The notes: a model not told the origin generated them from the sequence alone. 45,627 bases of DNA from Actinomycetota bacterium (GCA_040757835.1 JBFLWJ010000007.1:15724-61350); one strand, 5' to 3'. Numbered from the stretch's first letter, positions 9,101-18,373 are shown. Program-made: numbers and translations.

Positions 9101-9109
9101 ATTATCTCA
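9101..9109 (-). promoter_or_regulatory. Predicted extended -10 promoter for the 6486-9053 gene
   Basis: On the minus strand TGA directly precedes GATAAT, within TGTGAGATAATCG. The identical 13-base word lies upstream of the 21054 start, at exactly the same distance (48 bp) from the ATG. No good -35 is visible, consistent with an extended -10 promoter or a shared regulator site. Apart from this, 9054-9392 holds only family 3 repeats and an AT-rich stretch near 9315-9375 that may contain the 9393 promoter. Confidence 0.45.
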
Positions 9110-9220
9110 CACTAAGACCTTTCCAACCGCGTGGCCGAGTCCAGGGACGCGGTGCCGGTTAATCGGCTAGTCCCAAACGGGCATGTCGCGGTGTCCTATG
9201 CTTGCGGATGAGTCGATAGC

Positions 9221-9313
9221 GGCCGATCTCCGGGCGTGACCCCTCGGCCGAACCTGCTCGGCCAACCTCCGGCCGATCTCCGGGCGTGACCCCTCGGCCG
9301 AACCTGCTCGGCC
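9221..9313 (+). repeat. Two perfect 43-bp direct repeats carrying family 3 palindromes
   Basis: Copies at 9221-9263 and 9271-9313 are identical, with a 50-bp period. Each begins GGCCGATCTCCGGGCGTGAC and continues through CCTCGGCCG to CTGCTCGGCC. The ends GGCCGA and TCGGCC are inverted repeats. They lie upstream of the 9393 gene. A tandem duplication with no mismatches points to a recent event. Confidence 0.85.
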
Positions 9314-9392
9314 GTATAAATAAAGGCGTCTTGGGATATATATCTAATGTATGCTTGGATAGATATGCCTTTCTTGACTTCGGGGGTGAGGG

Positions 9393-11834
9393 ATGATGCG
9401 TAAGACCTTGCGGAAGACCACAGTGATGCTCTGCGTCCTGCTGTTTTTGCCGGGGCTCCTCATGGTCGCGGGCACCCAGGCCGCCCTGGCCCCGCCCGTC
9501 CCCTTCTACTGGACCAGCACCGGGGGCGGGGCCGGGTTCAGCACTGTGGGCCAGTTCGCCTATGACCCCGTGCACGATGTGCTCTACGCGGCCACCTGGG
9601 GGACCGGGGTGTGGCGCTGCGAGGCCCCCCGCGCCGCCTCGCCCACCTGGGTCGACATGGGCATCGACGCCAGCGCATCCATCTCTTTCCAGGTCGCCTA
9701 CGACAGCGCCCACGACCTCCTCTATGTCGGCACTCTAAGCGGCCTGTGGCGCTGCTCCAACCCTTCCTCGGCATCCCCTTCCTGGACGCAGCCCCAGGGC
9801 ATTACCTACGGCGCCCAGGTCGACACCATGGCCTACGACCCCGTGCACGATGCGCTCTACATCGGCTTCTTCGACAGCGCCTCGGTGACCTACGAGGGGG
9901 CTTGGCGCTGCGACAATCCGCGGGCGGCGACCCTTGCCTGGACCGATATCAGCGCCGCCTCTCCCGTGGGTGGGTACCGCATCGACAGCCTCGCCTACGA
10001 CGCCTCCACCAACCTCCTCTACGCCGGGTGCAGCCTCGTGAGCATTGTCCCCCCCACCGCCGACGGCAAGGGGGTGTGGCGCTGCTCCGGTCCCGATTCC
10101 GCCTCGCCTGCGTGGACCGACACCGGCACCGGAACCATCGACACCTACATCGTCACTCACCTGGCCCTCGACCCGCTGGGCGATCACCTCTATGCGTCCC
10201 CGGAATTCAACGGGGTATGGCGTTGCGACAACGCCAGCGGCACGCCTTCCTGGAGCGACATGGGCGGTGGGTTCGGCGGAAGCGCCATCGAGGACCTGGC
10301 CTACGACCCCAACAACAACGCGCTGTATGTCTGTATGTTCATCGGGAACGGGGTGACGCAGTGCCTGGCCCCCGATACCGCACCCGTCTGGCAGCCCACC
10401 GGAGGTGCCATCGCGACCTTCGCCGTCAATGCCCTGGCCATCGATCCCTTCAACTTCGTGCTCTACGCCGACTGTTTCGACATTGGGACTTATACCGAGC
10501 AAGACGTCTACCGCGCCTGGGTCGACCCCGCTTCCCACTGGTATTTCGCCGAGGGCTACACCGGGGCCGACTTCCAGGAATACCTCTGCCTGGGCAACCC
10601 CGGCACCGCCCCTATCACCGCCAGGGTCACCTACCTCTTCCCGGACGGGACCTCGCAGTCGTCCTACTACAGTGTCCCCGCCTCTTCCCGTACCACCGTG
10701 GACGTCAACGACGAGGTAGGCCCCAACAGAGAGGTCTCCATGTTCATCTCCTCTTCGGATCCCGGATTGATAGCCGAGCGCCCCATGTACTTCTCTTACG
10801 GCCCCGGCTGGACGGGGGGACACGATGCCGTGGGGGCGGAGTGGGCTTCGAGCGCGTGGTATTTCGCCGAGGGCTATACCGGCCCCGGCTTCGACGAGTG
10901 GTTATGCGTGCTCAACCCAGGGGGCGAACCGGCCCACCTGCGCTTCCGCTTCCAGACCCAGACCGCGGGGGAGATCATCCCTGCCTTCCAGACCGTACCT
11001 CCCTACTCCCGTGCCTCCTTCTCGGCCAATTCCCTGCTGGGCGGGGTGACCTATGAGACCTCGCTGCTGCTGGAGTCGGACTTGCCGGTGGTGGCAGAGC
11101 GCCCCATGTACTTCGATTACCTGGGAGGCAACCCGGCTGCGCCCAAGCACTGGACGGGGGGCCACTGCGTCATGGGCGCGACGGGACTGGGCACCGATTA
11201 CTACTTCGCCGAGGGCTACACCGGGCCGGGCTTCGATGAGTACATCACCATCCAGAACCCCTTCGGGGCTCCGATCACGGTTGATGCGGAATACCAACTG
11301 GGCCCGGGACAGGGCGGCCCCGTGAACAAGTCCTACACCGTGCCCGCCAACGCAAGGAGGACGGTGTACGTTAACGGCCCCGAGGGGGTCGGGAACAACA
11401 TGAACGTCTCGGTGCACCTCACATCGGCTGACGTGTTCCTGGCGGAGAGGCCCATGTATTTCAACTACCGGAGCATGTGGACGGGAGGACATTGCGTGAT
11501 CGGGTCGCGTTTCCTCAGGACCGACTGGTTCTTCGCGGAGGGCTACACCGGGAGCGGTTTCGACGAGTATCTTTGCATTCAGAACCCCAATCCCACAGCG
11601 GCGAACGTCACTATAACCTACTATCCCGAAGGGGGCGGTACGCCCATCATCAGGCCACATCCGCCCATAGCCGCCAATTCCCGCTACACCGTCGGCGTGA
11701 ACAGCGACGCCAGGGCGAACCTGTCGCTCTCGGCCAAGGTGGTCTCCGACCAGCCGGTGGTGGTGGAACGCCCCATGTACTTCGATTTCTTCGGCTGGAC
11801 CGGCGGCCACGACGTCGTAGGCTACGCCCCCTAG
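9393..11834 (+). CDS. Secreted seven-bladed propeller (YDPVHDVLY type) with tetra-FAEG cassette
   Basis: 813 residues; ATGs at 9393 and 9396 are both possible after GGGGGTGAGG. The signal peptide is at about residues 12-32 (VMLCVLLFLPGLLMVAG). Seven imperfect blades (about 45-380) repeat the pattern AYDP.HD.LY.G......WRC followed by a W at the outer strand, so this propeller family differs from the 6486 paralog. The cassette units begin near 383, 488, 604 and 711 with EYLCLGNPG, EWLCVLNPG, EYITIQNP and EYLCIQNP, and the protein ends GGHDVVGYAP. The paired marks GGHCVMGA (end of unit 2) and GGHCVIGS (end of unit 3) match the neighbouring paralogs. A MITE-like element begins on the first base after the stop. 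Role: exported, ligand unknown. Confidence 0.9.
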   Translation: MMRKTLRKTTVMLCVLLFLPGLLMVAGTQAALAPPVPFYWTSTGGGAGFSTVGQFAYDPVHDVLYAATWGTGVWRCEAPRAASPTWVDMGIDASASISFQVAYDSAHDLLYVGTLSGLWRCSNPSSASPSWTQPQGITYGAQVDTMAYDPVHDALYIGFFDSASVTYEGAWRCDNPRAATLAWTDISAASPVGGYRIDSLAYDASTNLLYAGCSLVSIVPPTADGKGVWRCSGPDSASPAWTDTGTGTIDTYIVTHLALDPLGDHLYASPEFNGVWRCDNASGTPSWSDMGGGFGGSAIEDLAYDPNNNALYVCMFIGNGVTQCLAPDTAPVWQPTGGAIATFAVNALAIDPFNFVLYADCFDIGTYTEQDVYRAWVDPASHWYFAEGYTGADFQEYLCLGNPGTAPITARVTYLFPDGTSQSSYYSVPASSRTTVDVNDEVGPNREVSMFISSSDPGLIAERPMYFSYGPGWTGGHDAVGAEWASSAWYFAEGYTGPGFDEWLCVLNPGGEPAHLRFRFQTQTAGEIIPAFQTVPPYSRASFSANSLLGGVTYETSLLLESDLPVVAERPMYFDYLGGNPAAPKHWTGGHCVMGATGLGTDYYFAEGYTGPGFDEYITIQNPFGAPITVDAEYQLGPGQGGPVNKSYTVPANARRTVYVNGPEGVGNNMNVSVHLTSADVFLAERPMYFNYRSMWTGGHCVIGSRFLRTDWFFAEGYTGSGFDEYLCIQNPNPTAANVTITYYPEGGGTPIIRPHPPIAANSRYTVGVNSDARANLSLSAKVVSDQPVVVERPMYFDFFGWTGGHDVVGYAP

Positions 11835-11922
11835 TGGGGTCAGCCCCTGACATGTGACATAATAAAAATCTGTAAACAGCCACCGGGGAGAGAGAATGTC
11901 ACATGTCAGGGGCTGACCCCAT
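11835..11922. repeat. MITE-like family 2 unit (arms 11835-11860 and 11896-11922)
   Basis: Two arms of about 26 bp in inverted orientation (TGGGGTCAGCCCCTGACATG ... CATGTCAGGGGCTGACCCCA) enclose a 35-bp AT-richer spacer. The left arm starts immediately after the TAG of the 9393 gene. The unit could form a long hairpin in RNA and act as a terminator or an RNA-stability element. Confidence 0.85.
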
Positions 11923-11966
11923 CGACTTACCATGATAGGGTGCCTCATTGATGAAAGGAGACGGTG

Positions 11967-14870
11967 ATGCGGGCGAGAACGGGTGGCCATAGACCGCGGG
12001 CGGTGGCGGTGTTCCTCCTCGCCGCCTCCCTGCTGTGGGTGTGGACGGGGGCGGCACCGGCCGCGACGGGCGACCTCCTGTGCTGCTCCACGACGCAGGG
12101 GGGAGAGCTGGGGGACGCCGGCAGCTACTACCCTGCCATCAGCGCGGACGGCAGGTACGTGGCCTTCTACTCCAGCGCCGAGAACCTGGTGCCGGACGAC
12201 GACAACGCGGCGAAGGACGTATTCCGCAAGGACCTGCGGACCGGCGCCATCGTGCGCTGCTCCACCGACGCCAACGGGGACCAGGTGAGCGGCGCCAGCG
12301 CCTTCCCCTCCATCAGCGCGAACGGCCGCTACGTGGCCTTCGCGTCGGAGGCGGCCACCCTGGTGCCCGGGGACGGCAACGGCATGCAGGACATCTTCCG
12401 CAAGGACCTGCAGACCGGCGCCGTCCTCCTCTGCTCCAGCGACGCCGCCGGCAACGAGGGGAACTTCTCCAGTGATGCGCCCTCCATCAGCGCGGACGGC
12501 AGGTACGTAGCCTTCAAGTCCGACGCCAACAACCTGTTGGGGACCGGGAACGACACCAACGGGTTTGGCGATATCTTCCGCAAGGACCTGCAGACGGGGG
12601 CCATCGTGAGGTGCTCCACTGACGCGGCGAACGGCGAGGGCAACAACGCCAGCTATGGGTCATCCATCAGCGCCGATGGCCGCTACGTAGCTTTCGAATC
12701 CAACTCCACCGACCTCGTGCTGCCCAATGCCAACACCTTCAGTGATATCTACCGCAAGGACGTCCAGACCGGGGCCATCGTGAGGTGCTCCACCTCTTCC
12801 GGCGGAGCCGAGGGAGACAACGGGGGCAGCTCCTATGCCATGATCTCCGCCGACGGCAAGTTCGTGGCCTTCGAGTCCGACGCCACCAACCTGGTGGGCG
12901 GAGACGGCAACAACACCCGCGACGTCTTCCGCAAGAACCTGCAGACGGGAAACATGGTGCGCTGCTCCGTTGATGCTTCCGGTGCCGAGGACGGCAACGC
13001 CTCCTACAACGCCGGCATCAGCGCGGACGGCAGGTACGTGTCCTTCCATTCCGCCAACGACGGCTTCGTCCCGAACGACGACAACGCGACAACCGACGTG
13101 TTCCGCAAGGACCTCGAGACCGGCGCCATCGTGCGCTGCTCCACCGCCCCCGGGGTCGGCGAGGGCGACGGCTACAGCGGACAGGCCGTGATCAACGCCG
13201 ACGGCAAGTACGTGGCCTTCGTCTCGGAGGCGGCCAACTTCGTGGACGGGGACACCGCCGGGGACGACGTCTTCCGCAAGGAACTGGCCTTGCCGGTGCC
13301 GGTACTGACCTCCATCGACCCCACCTCCGGCGAAACGGGTGATGCGGTGACCCTGGACGGGCAGGACTTCCGCGCCACGCGGCTCCCGGGGTCCTACGTA
13401 TCCTTCGGGGACACGCGGGCGACACAGTACATATCGTGGTCGGACACCGAGATCGTGTGCCGGGTGCCGGCGGGCGTGGGCGGCACCGTGCCGGTGACCG
13501 TGACCACCAGTGGCGGCACCTCCAACGCCGTCGATTTCACCGGCCCCTCCATCACCTTCTACTTCGCCGAGGGTTACACCGGGCCCGGCTTCCAGGAGTA
13601 CCTGTGCCTGGGCAACCCGGGGCTATCCCCGGTTGATATCACCGTGAACTTCATGTTCAAGGGGGGAGGGGCCCCCATGTCGGAAGATTTCGAGGTGCCG
13701 GCGCAGTCCCGCCTCACCCTGGACGTGAACGCGCTGGTGGGCGCGGGTAAGGACGTCTCGATAATGTGCGAGGGCGGCTCCTCCTACGTGGCCGAGCGCC
13801 CGATGTACTTCGACTACACGGGGGCGGGAGAGCACTGGACCGGCGGCCACGACGTGGTGGGGGCCTCGGCTCCCAGGACCGCCTGGTACTTCGCCGAGGG
13901 CTACACCGGCCCCGGCTTTGACGAGTGGATCTGCGTTCTCAACCCAGGGGACGGGGACGCGGACCTCACCTTCCACTTCCAGACCCCGGGCGGGACGGAT
14001 ATGGCGGTCGGGGGCAAGAGCGTCCCCGCCCACTCACGTGAGACCTTCAAGGCCAACGAGCTGCTGGGCGGTGCCTATGAGGCCTCCCTCAAGCTGGTGG
14101 CCTCCGAACCGGTGGTGGCCGAGCGGCCCATGTACTTCGACTACCTGGGGGCTGATCCGGCGGCGCCCAGGCACTGGAGCGGGGGCCACTGCGTCATGGG
14201 CGCCCCGGGCCTGGCCACGGAGTATTACTTCGCTGAAGGGTATACCGGGCCCGGCTTCGAGGAGTACCTGACCATCCAGAACCCGGGCGGGGCGGAGATC
14301 AGCGTGGAAGCGAAGTATCAACTGGGGCCCGACCAGGGAGGGCCCGTGCACGCCACCTACACCGTGCCCGCCAACGGGCGCCGCACCGTGTTCGTGAACG
14401 GAGCCGGGGGAGTGGGAGAGGGCAAGGACGCCTCGGTCCACCTCACCTGCAGCGAGCCGTTCCTGGCCGAACGGCCCATGTACTTCGACTACACCGGATA
14501 CGGGAACTGGCACTGGAAGGGTGGGCACTGCGTCATCGGGGCCGGTGAGACCTCCCAGACCTGGTTCTTCGCCGAGGGCTACACCGGGCCCGGCTTCGAC
14601 GAGTACCTGTGCATCCAGAACCCGGGCAGTGTCGATGCGGACGTAACCATCACCTACTATCCCGGTGGGGACGGCGACCCCATCGTCCAGGTGCAGCCGA
14701 CCGTGGCCGCTAACTCCCGCTACACCGTGTACGTGAACGTCGACGCGGGGGCCGGGCTCTCCATCTCCGCCAAGGTGGACGCGGACCAGCCGGTGATCTG
14801 CGAGAGGCCCATGTACTTCAACTTCACCGGACTGGACGGCGGCCACGACGTGGTGGGCTTCATCCCCTGA
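11967..14870 (+). CDS. Secreted TolB/PD40-like seven-bladed propeller, TIG domain and tetra-FAEG cassette
   Basis: 967 residues. AAAGGAG at 11954-11960 favours the ATG at 11967 over the GTG at 11964. The signal peptide is about residues 12-34. Seven blades (about 50-440) repeat ISADGRYVAF.S and DVFRKDL.TGAIVRCS, as in WD40-like/TolB propellers. An IPT/TIG immunoglobulin-like domain (about 445-528; LTSIDPTSGETGDAVTLDG, then ISWSDTEIVCRVPAG) bridges to the cassette. Units begin near 530, 641, 751 and 865 with EYLCLGNPG, EWICVLNPG, EYLTIQNPG and EYLCIQNPG, and the protein ends GGHDVVGFIP. Compared with its neighbours, only the N-terminal half is exchanged. A family 2 element abuts the stop codon with no gap. 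It is probably exported and surface-located; the ligand is unknown. Confidence 0.9.
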   Translation: MRARTGGHRPRAVAVFLLAASLLWVWTGAAPAATGDLLCCSTTQGGELGDAGSYYPAISADGRYVAFYSSAENLVPDDDNAAKDVFRKDLRTGAIVRCSTDANGDQVSGASAFPSISANGRYVAFASEAATLVPGDGNGMQDIFRKDLQTGAVLLCSSDAAGNEGNFSSDAPSISADGRYVAFKSDANNLLGTGNDTNGFGDIFRKDLQTGAIVRCSTDAANGEGNNASYGSSISADGRYVAFESNSTDLVLPNANTFSDIYRKDVQTGAIVRCSTSSGGAEGDNGGSSYAMISADGKFVAFESDATNLVGGDGNNTRDVFRKNLQTGNMVRCSVDASGAEDGNASYNAGISADGRYVSFHSANDGFVPNDDNATTDVFRKDLETGAIVRCSTAPGVGEGDGYSGQAVINADGKYVAFVSEAANFVDGDTAGDDVFRKELALPVPVLTSIDPTSGETGDAVTLDGQDFRATRLPGSYVSFGDTRATQYISWSDTEIVCRVPAGVGGTVPVTVTTSGGTSNAVDFTGPSITFYFAEGYTGPGFQEYLCLGNPGLSPVDITVNFMFKGGGAPMSEDFEVPAQSRLTLDVNALVGAGKDVSIMCEGGSSYVAERPMYFDYTGAGEHWTGGHDVVGASAPRTAWYFAEGYTGPGFDEWICVLNPGDGDADLTFHFQTPGGTDMAVGGKSVPAHSRETFKANELLGGAYEASLKLVASEPVVAERPMYFDYLGADPAAPRHWSGGHCVMGAPGLATEYYFAEGYTGPGFEEYLTIQNPGGAEISVEAKYQLGPDQGGPVHATYTVPANGRRTVFVNGAGGVGEGKDASVHLTCSEPFLAERPMYFDYTGYGNWHWKGGHCVIGAGETSQTWFFAEGYTGPGFDEYLCIQNPGSVDADVTITYYPGGDGDPIVQVQPTVAANSRYTVYVNVDAGAGLSISAKVDADQPVICERPMYFNFTGLDGGHDVVGFIP

Positions 14871-14964
14871 TGGGGTCAGCCCCTGACATGTGACATGCTA
14901 GGGCAGGCTCGAGCCTCTGGCTGCTTCTACGCAATACAACGTCACATGTCGGGGGCTGACCCCA
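14871..14964. repeat. MITE-like family 2 unit (arms 14871-14896 and 14941-14964)
   Basis: The inverted arms enclose a 44-bp interior containing GGCTCGAGCCTCTGG and CTTCTACGCAA. The interior clearly resembles that of the 28310-28404 unit, so the element moves or spreads as a whole, not as independent arms. It starts directly after the TGA of the 11967 gene. Confidence 0.85.
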
Positions 14965-14980
14965 GGGGCTACGTCAAGAA

Positions 14981-15007
14981 ATGTCACATGTCAGGGGCTG
15001 ACCCCAT
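14981..15007 (+). repeat. Family 2 arm (single)
   Basis: A solo arm, ATGTCACATG then TCAGGGGCTGACCCCAT, 17 bp beyond the previous unit. Frames running upstream from the 15081 start translate such arms as HMSGADP, which is why those longer starts were not used. Confidence 0.8.
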
Positions 15008-15031
15008 CCCGGCGCACTTGGTCTTCGGGGG

Positions 15032-15040
15032 TGGTAATAT
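15032..15040 (+). promoter_or_regulatory. Predicted extended -10 promoter for the 15081 gene
   Basis: TGG directly precedes TAATAT (15035-15040). The start codon is 41 bases downstream. No convincing -35 is visible. Confidence 0.4.
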
Positions 15041-15080
15041 CGAGTTGAAGGTAGGCGACGGGAATCGTAAGGGGGATGTC

Positions 15081-17951
15081 ATGAGAGCGTCATCCAGAGG
15101 AGCTTCGCTACTACTGGCCGCGATGGTCCTTTCCGTGCTCGTCACCGGCGGGTGGTTCGCGCTGCTGCCGGAACCCGCCCAGGCAGCTGTCTACACCGTC
15201 AACCTGACCTCCGACACCCCCGCCGCACCAGCGCCGGGGATTCCGGGCGAGCTGCGCTGGGCCATCAACTCGGCCAACGCGACCATGGGGGTGGCCGACA
15301 CCATCACCTTCGCCATCCCCGGAGCGGGACCCCACAAGATACGCCCCACAGCACCCCTTCCCGCCATCATCGACGCCGTGACCATAGACGGTTACACCCA
15401 GCCCGGAGCGGCGCCACCCGGCCCCGGCCCCGCGAACATCCTCATCGAGCTGGACGGCACCCTCGCCGGGCCGGCCAACGGGCTCACCTTTCAGTTGGCC
15501 GGGGTCAGCGGCAGCGCGGTCAGGGGCCTGGCCATCAACCGCTTCTCGCAGAACGGCGTCTTCCTCCAGGGCGCCATAGGGGTGACGGTCGAGGGCTGCA
15601 ACATCGGCACCGACACCATCGGCGCCGTGCCGTTGCCCAACGCCTGGAGCGGCATAACGGCCCTGGGCGGAGCCCAGCTCAACGTCATCGGCGGCACCAC
15701 CGCCGCCAGCCGCAACGTGATCTCCGGCAACCTCATGGACGGGATCACCCTCGACAACTCGCTCAACAACGCGGTCATGGGCAATTACATCGGCACGGAC
15801 ATGATCGGTGGCATACCGGTCCCCAACGGCGGCCACGGCGTCCGCCTCTTAAACAACGCCACCAGCAACGTCGTGGGGGGAAGCGGCGCCACCAGCCGCA
15901 ACATCATCTCCGGCAACAAGGCCTGGGGCATCACCCTGAACGGCGCCCCCGGCAACAACGTCCTCGCCAACTTTATCGGCACCGATGCCATGGGGGCTGC
16001 CCCGTTGCCCAACGTAAGCGGGGGCGTAAACATCGCGAACGGCTCCGACAGCTGCACGGTGGGGGGCCTGCCGGCCACGGCCTGCACCATCTCCTACAAC
16101 ACCGGAGACGGGGTCAAGGTGAGCGGCAGCATTGACTGCGTGGTGCGCTTCAACCAGATCCACAGCAACACCGGCACCGGGGTGCTCATCGCAAACAGGT
16201 CCGCCTTCCGCGACCAGATAAGCCAGAACTCCATCTACAATAACGGCGCCCTGGGGATCGACCTCGGGGGAGACGGGGTGACCCCCAACGACGGCAACAA
16301 TAACAATCCCGCCAAGCCCAACCGCGGTTATAACTTCCCGGTCTTCTCGGCCGCGGAGTTCCCACTGGTCGCGGGGTACGCCTACGTCACCGGGACCGCT
16401 CCCCCCAACGCGGTGGTGGAGATCTACCACACCGGGGCCGCTTCGGATCCCAGCGGGCACGGCCAGGGGCAGACCTATCTCACCAGCGTCACCTCCGGCG
16501 CGGACGGTTCCTTCTACGCCGTGCCGAACGGCCTCTCAAACGGCGACGAGATAACGGCCATCGCCACCAGCCAGTCGGGGGACCCCGCCGGCGCCAACAA
16601 CACCAGCGAGTTCTCGCAGAACGCCACAGTGAAGAACGCGGCCTCCACCACCTTCTTTTTCGCGGAAGGGTACACCGGGACGGGGTTCCAGGAATACCTG
16701 TGCCTGGGCAACCCGGGGACCATCCCCTTTGACGTCGCGGTGACCTACCTCTTCCCGGACGGCAGCACCCAGACGGACGGCTATAACGTGCCGGCCTTCT
16801 CCCGTATCACCGTGGACGTGAACCAGGCGGTGGGAGCGGGCAGGGACGTCTCCATCAAGTGCGAGGGACCGCTCCCCTACATCGCCGAGCGCCCCATGTA
16901 CTTCACCTACGGGCAAGGGTGGACCGGGGGACACGACGCGGTGGGGGCTTCCGATCCCGCCCAGGAGTGGTACTTCGCCGAGGGATATACCGGTCCCGGT
17001 TTCTACGAGTACATCTGCGTGCTCAACCCCGGGAACGACGACGCCGACCTGACCTTCCGCTTTCAGACCCAGAGCGACGAGATAGTGGTGGCGGACAAGG
17101 TGGTCCCCGCCCACTCGCGCCAGACCTTCCTGGCCAACGACCTGTTGGACGGGGCCTACGAGGCCTCCCTCAAGCTGGAGTCCACCCAGCCGGTGGTGGC
17201 CGAGCGCCCCATGTACTTCGACTACCTGGGCCCCGATGCGGCGGCGCCCCGGCACTGGAACGGGGGGCACTGCGTGATGGGGGCCACCTCCCTGGGCAAC
17301 GTATACTTCTTCGCCGAGGGTTACACCGGGGCGGGCTTCGACGAATACATCACCATCCAGAACCCCGGCGCCTCCGAGATCACCGTGGAGGCCGAATACC
17401 AGCTGGGCCCGGGGCAGGGAGGGCCGGTGACGGCTTCCTACGAGGTCCCCGCTCACACCAGGAGGACGGTGTATGTGAACGGTCCGGAGGGGGTAGGAGA
17501 GGGAAAGGACGCCTCGGTGGAGCTGACCAGCGATGACGACTTCCTGGCCGAGCGCCCCATGTATTTCAACTACACCGGTTACGGGGCCCCGGGATGGACG
17601 GGCGGCCACTGCGTCATCGGGGCCAGGGATGCCGCCACCCGGTGGTTCTTCGCGGAGGGTTATACAGGGTCGGGTTTCGACGAGTTCCTGTGCATCCAGA
17701 ACCAGTATCCAGGGGATGCCCAGGTGACCATCACCTACTACCCCGAGGGCGGAGGCCAGCCCATCGTGAAGGATGCCTTCGCCGTGCCGGGAGACTCCCG
17801 CGTCACCGTCTACGTCAACGTCGACGCCGGGGAGGGGCTCTCCATCTCCGCCATGGCCACCTCGGACCAGCCGGTGATCGTGGAGAGGCCCATGTACTTC
17901 GACTTCTTCGGCATCACCGGCGGCCACGACGTGGTGGGTTACGCCCCCTGA
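15081..17951 (+). CDS. Secreted parallel beta-helix protein with tetra-FAEG cassette
   Basis: 956 residues. The ATG at 15081 follows AAGGGGG by 5 bases; in-frame ATGs upstream lie in palindromic repeats. The signal peptide is about residues 10-37 (LLLAAMVLSVLVTGG, then an AQA cleavage site). Residues 40-520 have repeats of NVISGN...GITL and GNYIGTD..G..P.PN, the pattern of right-handed parallel beta-helices, here without obvious lyase residues. A short beta-domain (about 420-515) follows. Cassette units begin near 524, 631, 742 and 854 with EYLCLGNPG, EYICVLNPG, EYITIQNPG and EFLCIQN, and the protein ends GGHDVVGYAP. Unlike its paralogs, no family 2 element follows the stop. This is the only cassette in the cluster carried by a beta-helix. 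Confidence 0.9.
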   Translation: MRASSRGASLLLAAMVLSVLVTGGWFALLPEPAQAAVYTVNLTSDTPAAPAPGIPGELRWAINSANATMGVADTITFAIPGAGPHKIRPTAPLPAIIDAVTIDGYTQPGAAPPGPGPANILIELDGTLAGPANGLTFQLAGVSGSAVRGLAINRFSQNGVFLQGAIGVTVEGCNIGTDTIGAVPLPNAWSGITALGGAQLNVIGGTTAASRNVISGNLMDGITLDNSLNNAVMGNYIGTDMIGGIPVPNGGHGVRLLNNATSNVVGGSGATSRNIISGNKAWGITLNGAPGNNVLANFIGTDAMGAAPLPNVSGGVNIANGSDSCTVGGLPATACTISYNTGDGVKVSGSIDCVVRFNQIHSNTGTGVLIANRSAFRDQISQNSIYNNGALGIDLGGDGVTPNDGNNNNPAKPNRGYNFPVFSAAEFPLVAGYAYVTGTAPPNAVVEIYHTGAASDPSGHGQGQTYLTSVTSGADGSFYAVPNGLSNGDEITAIATSQSGDPAGANNTSEFSQNATVKNAASTTFFFAEGYTGTGFQEYLCLGNPGTIPFDVAVTYLFPDGSTQTDGYNVPAFSRITVDVNQAVGAGRDVSIKCEGPLPYIAERPMYFTYGQGWTGGHDAVGASDPAQEWYFAEGYTGPGFYEYICVLNPGNDDADLTFRFQTQSDEIVVADKVVPAHSRQTFLANDLLDGAYEASLKLESTQPVVAERPMYFDYLGPDAAAPRHWNGGHCVMGATSLGNVYFFAEGYTGAGFDEYITIQNPGASEITVEAEYQLGPGQGGPVTASYEVPAHTRRTVYVNGPEGVGEGKDASVELTSDDDFLAERPMYFNYTGYGAPGWTGGHCVIGARDAATRWFFAEGYTGSGFDEFLCIQNQYPGDAQVTITYYPEGGGQPIVKDAFAVPGDSRVTVYVNVDAGEGLSISAMATSDQPVIVERPMYFDFFGITGGHDVVGYAP

Positions 17952-18114
17952 AGGACGATCACCGGGTTCGATCTTATTGCCGATGAAGGCCAGCACCAGG
18001 CATCGTAACGGATGAGAATCGGCGCAGGCTGTGGCCTGCCTCGAGGTGCCGAAAAGCGCGTGTTACGGTCGTGTAACAAAAGTCACGGGGGGGTAGTCGA
18101 TAGCATATATCCTG

Positions 18115-18123
18115 TGCTAATAT
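18115..18123 (+). promoter_or_regulatory. Predicted extended -10 promoter of an intergenic transcript
   Basis: TGC directly precedes TAATAT (18118-18123). Upstream are an inverted repeat TGTTAC/GTAACA (18061-18078), a possible operator, and a hairpin GCAGGC/GCCTGC (18024-18039). Transcription would start near 18130 and meet the terminator at 18229-18263. Confidence 0.35.
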
Positions 18124-18128
18124 GTTCA

Positions 18129-18263
18129 GTGTCTTCGGGCGGGAGAAGCCCGGTACAACAACAAGACAGGCGAGGCAAAAACATGGACGCGAACATGACT
18201 GTCGTCGGAAGCGAGATGCCGAGGAGAGATCCAGCCATCTTCGATGGTTGGATTTTTCTTTTC
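18129..18263 (+). ncRNA. Candidate small RNA between convergent genes
   Basis: The 17952-18495 gap is the longest non-coding stretch and lies between two converging genes, so a leader role is unlikely. It contains an extended -10 box, a hairpin CGGGC/GCCCG near 18136-18152, and a strong intrinsic terminator. A 27-codon frame (18183-18266, starting MDANMTVVG) runs through the terminator hairpin, which argues against translation, although a tiny peptide cannot be excluded. It matches no RNA family that I recognise. Confidence 0.3.
18229..18263 (+). terminator. Intrinsic terminator
   Basis: An 11-bp stem (ATCCAGCCATC 18229-18239 with GATGGTTGGAT 18243-18253, one G-U pair) and a 3-base loop are followed by TTTTCTTTTC. 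It may end the small RNA, or transcription leaving the 15081 gene. Confidence 0.75.
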
Positions 18264-18324
18264 TGAGGCTGCGGGTTTTCCGTACCGCGACAGTTGATCT
18301 CTAGGGGACCCTCATCTCCTAAAG

Positions 18325-18350
18325 GAAGGGCGCGGGAAACCGCGTCCTTC
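18325..18350 (+). terminator. GAAA-tetraloop hairpin, possible second terminator
   Basis: GAAGGGCGCGG pairs over 11 bp with CCGCGTCCTTC (one G-U pair) around a GAAA loop. It is followed by TGATTTGT, a weak T-tract. It could back up the terminator at 18229 or be a structured 3' end. Confidence 0.45.
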
Positions 18351-18373
18351 TGATTTGTAACGGATGTGACGGA

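Noticed and set aside
9221..9313. CRISPR array
   Set aside because: Only two repeats, with a 7-bp gap that cannot be a spacer, and no cas genes in the window.
14895..15080. Longer N-terminus for the 15081 protein starting at 14895
   Set aside because: The extra residues (HMSGADP twice) are translations of family 2 repeats, have no ribosome site, and would place the signal peptide internally.
18012..18266. 84-codon protein between 17952 and 18495
   Set aside because: It runs through an intrinsic terminator and has no ribosome site at its start; a structured RNA is a better explanation, although a 27-codon peptide from 18183 is not excluded.
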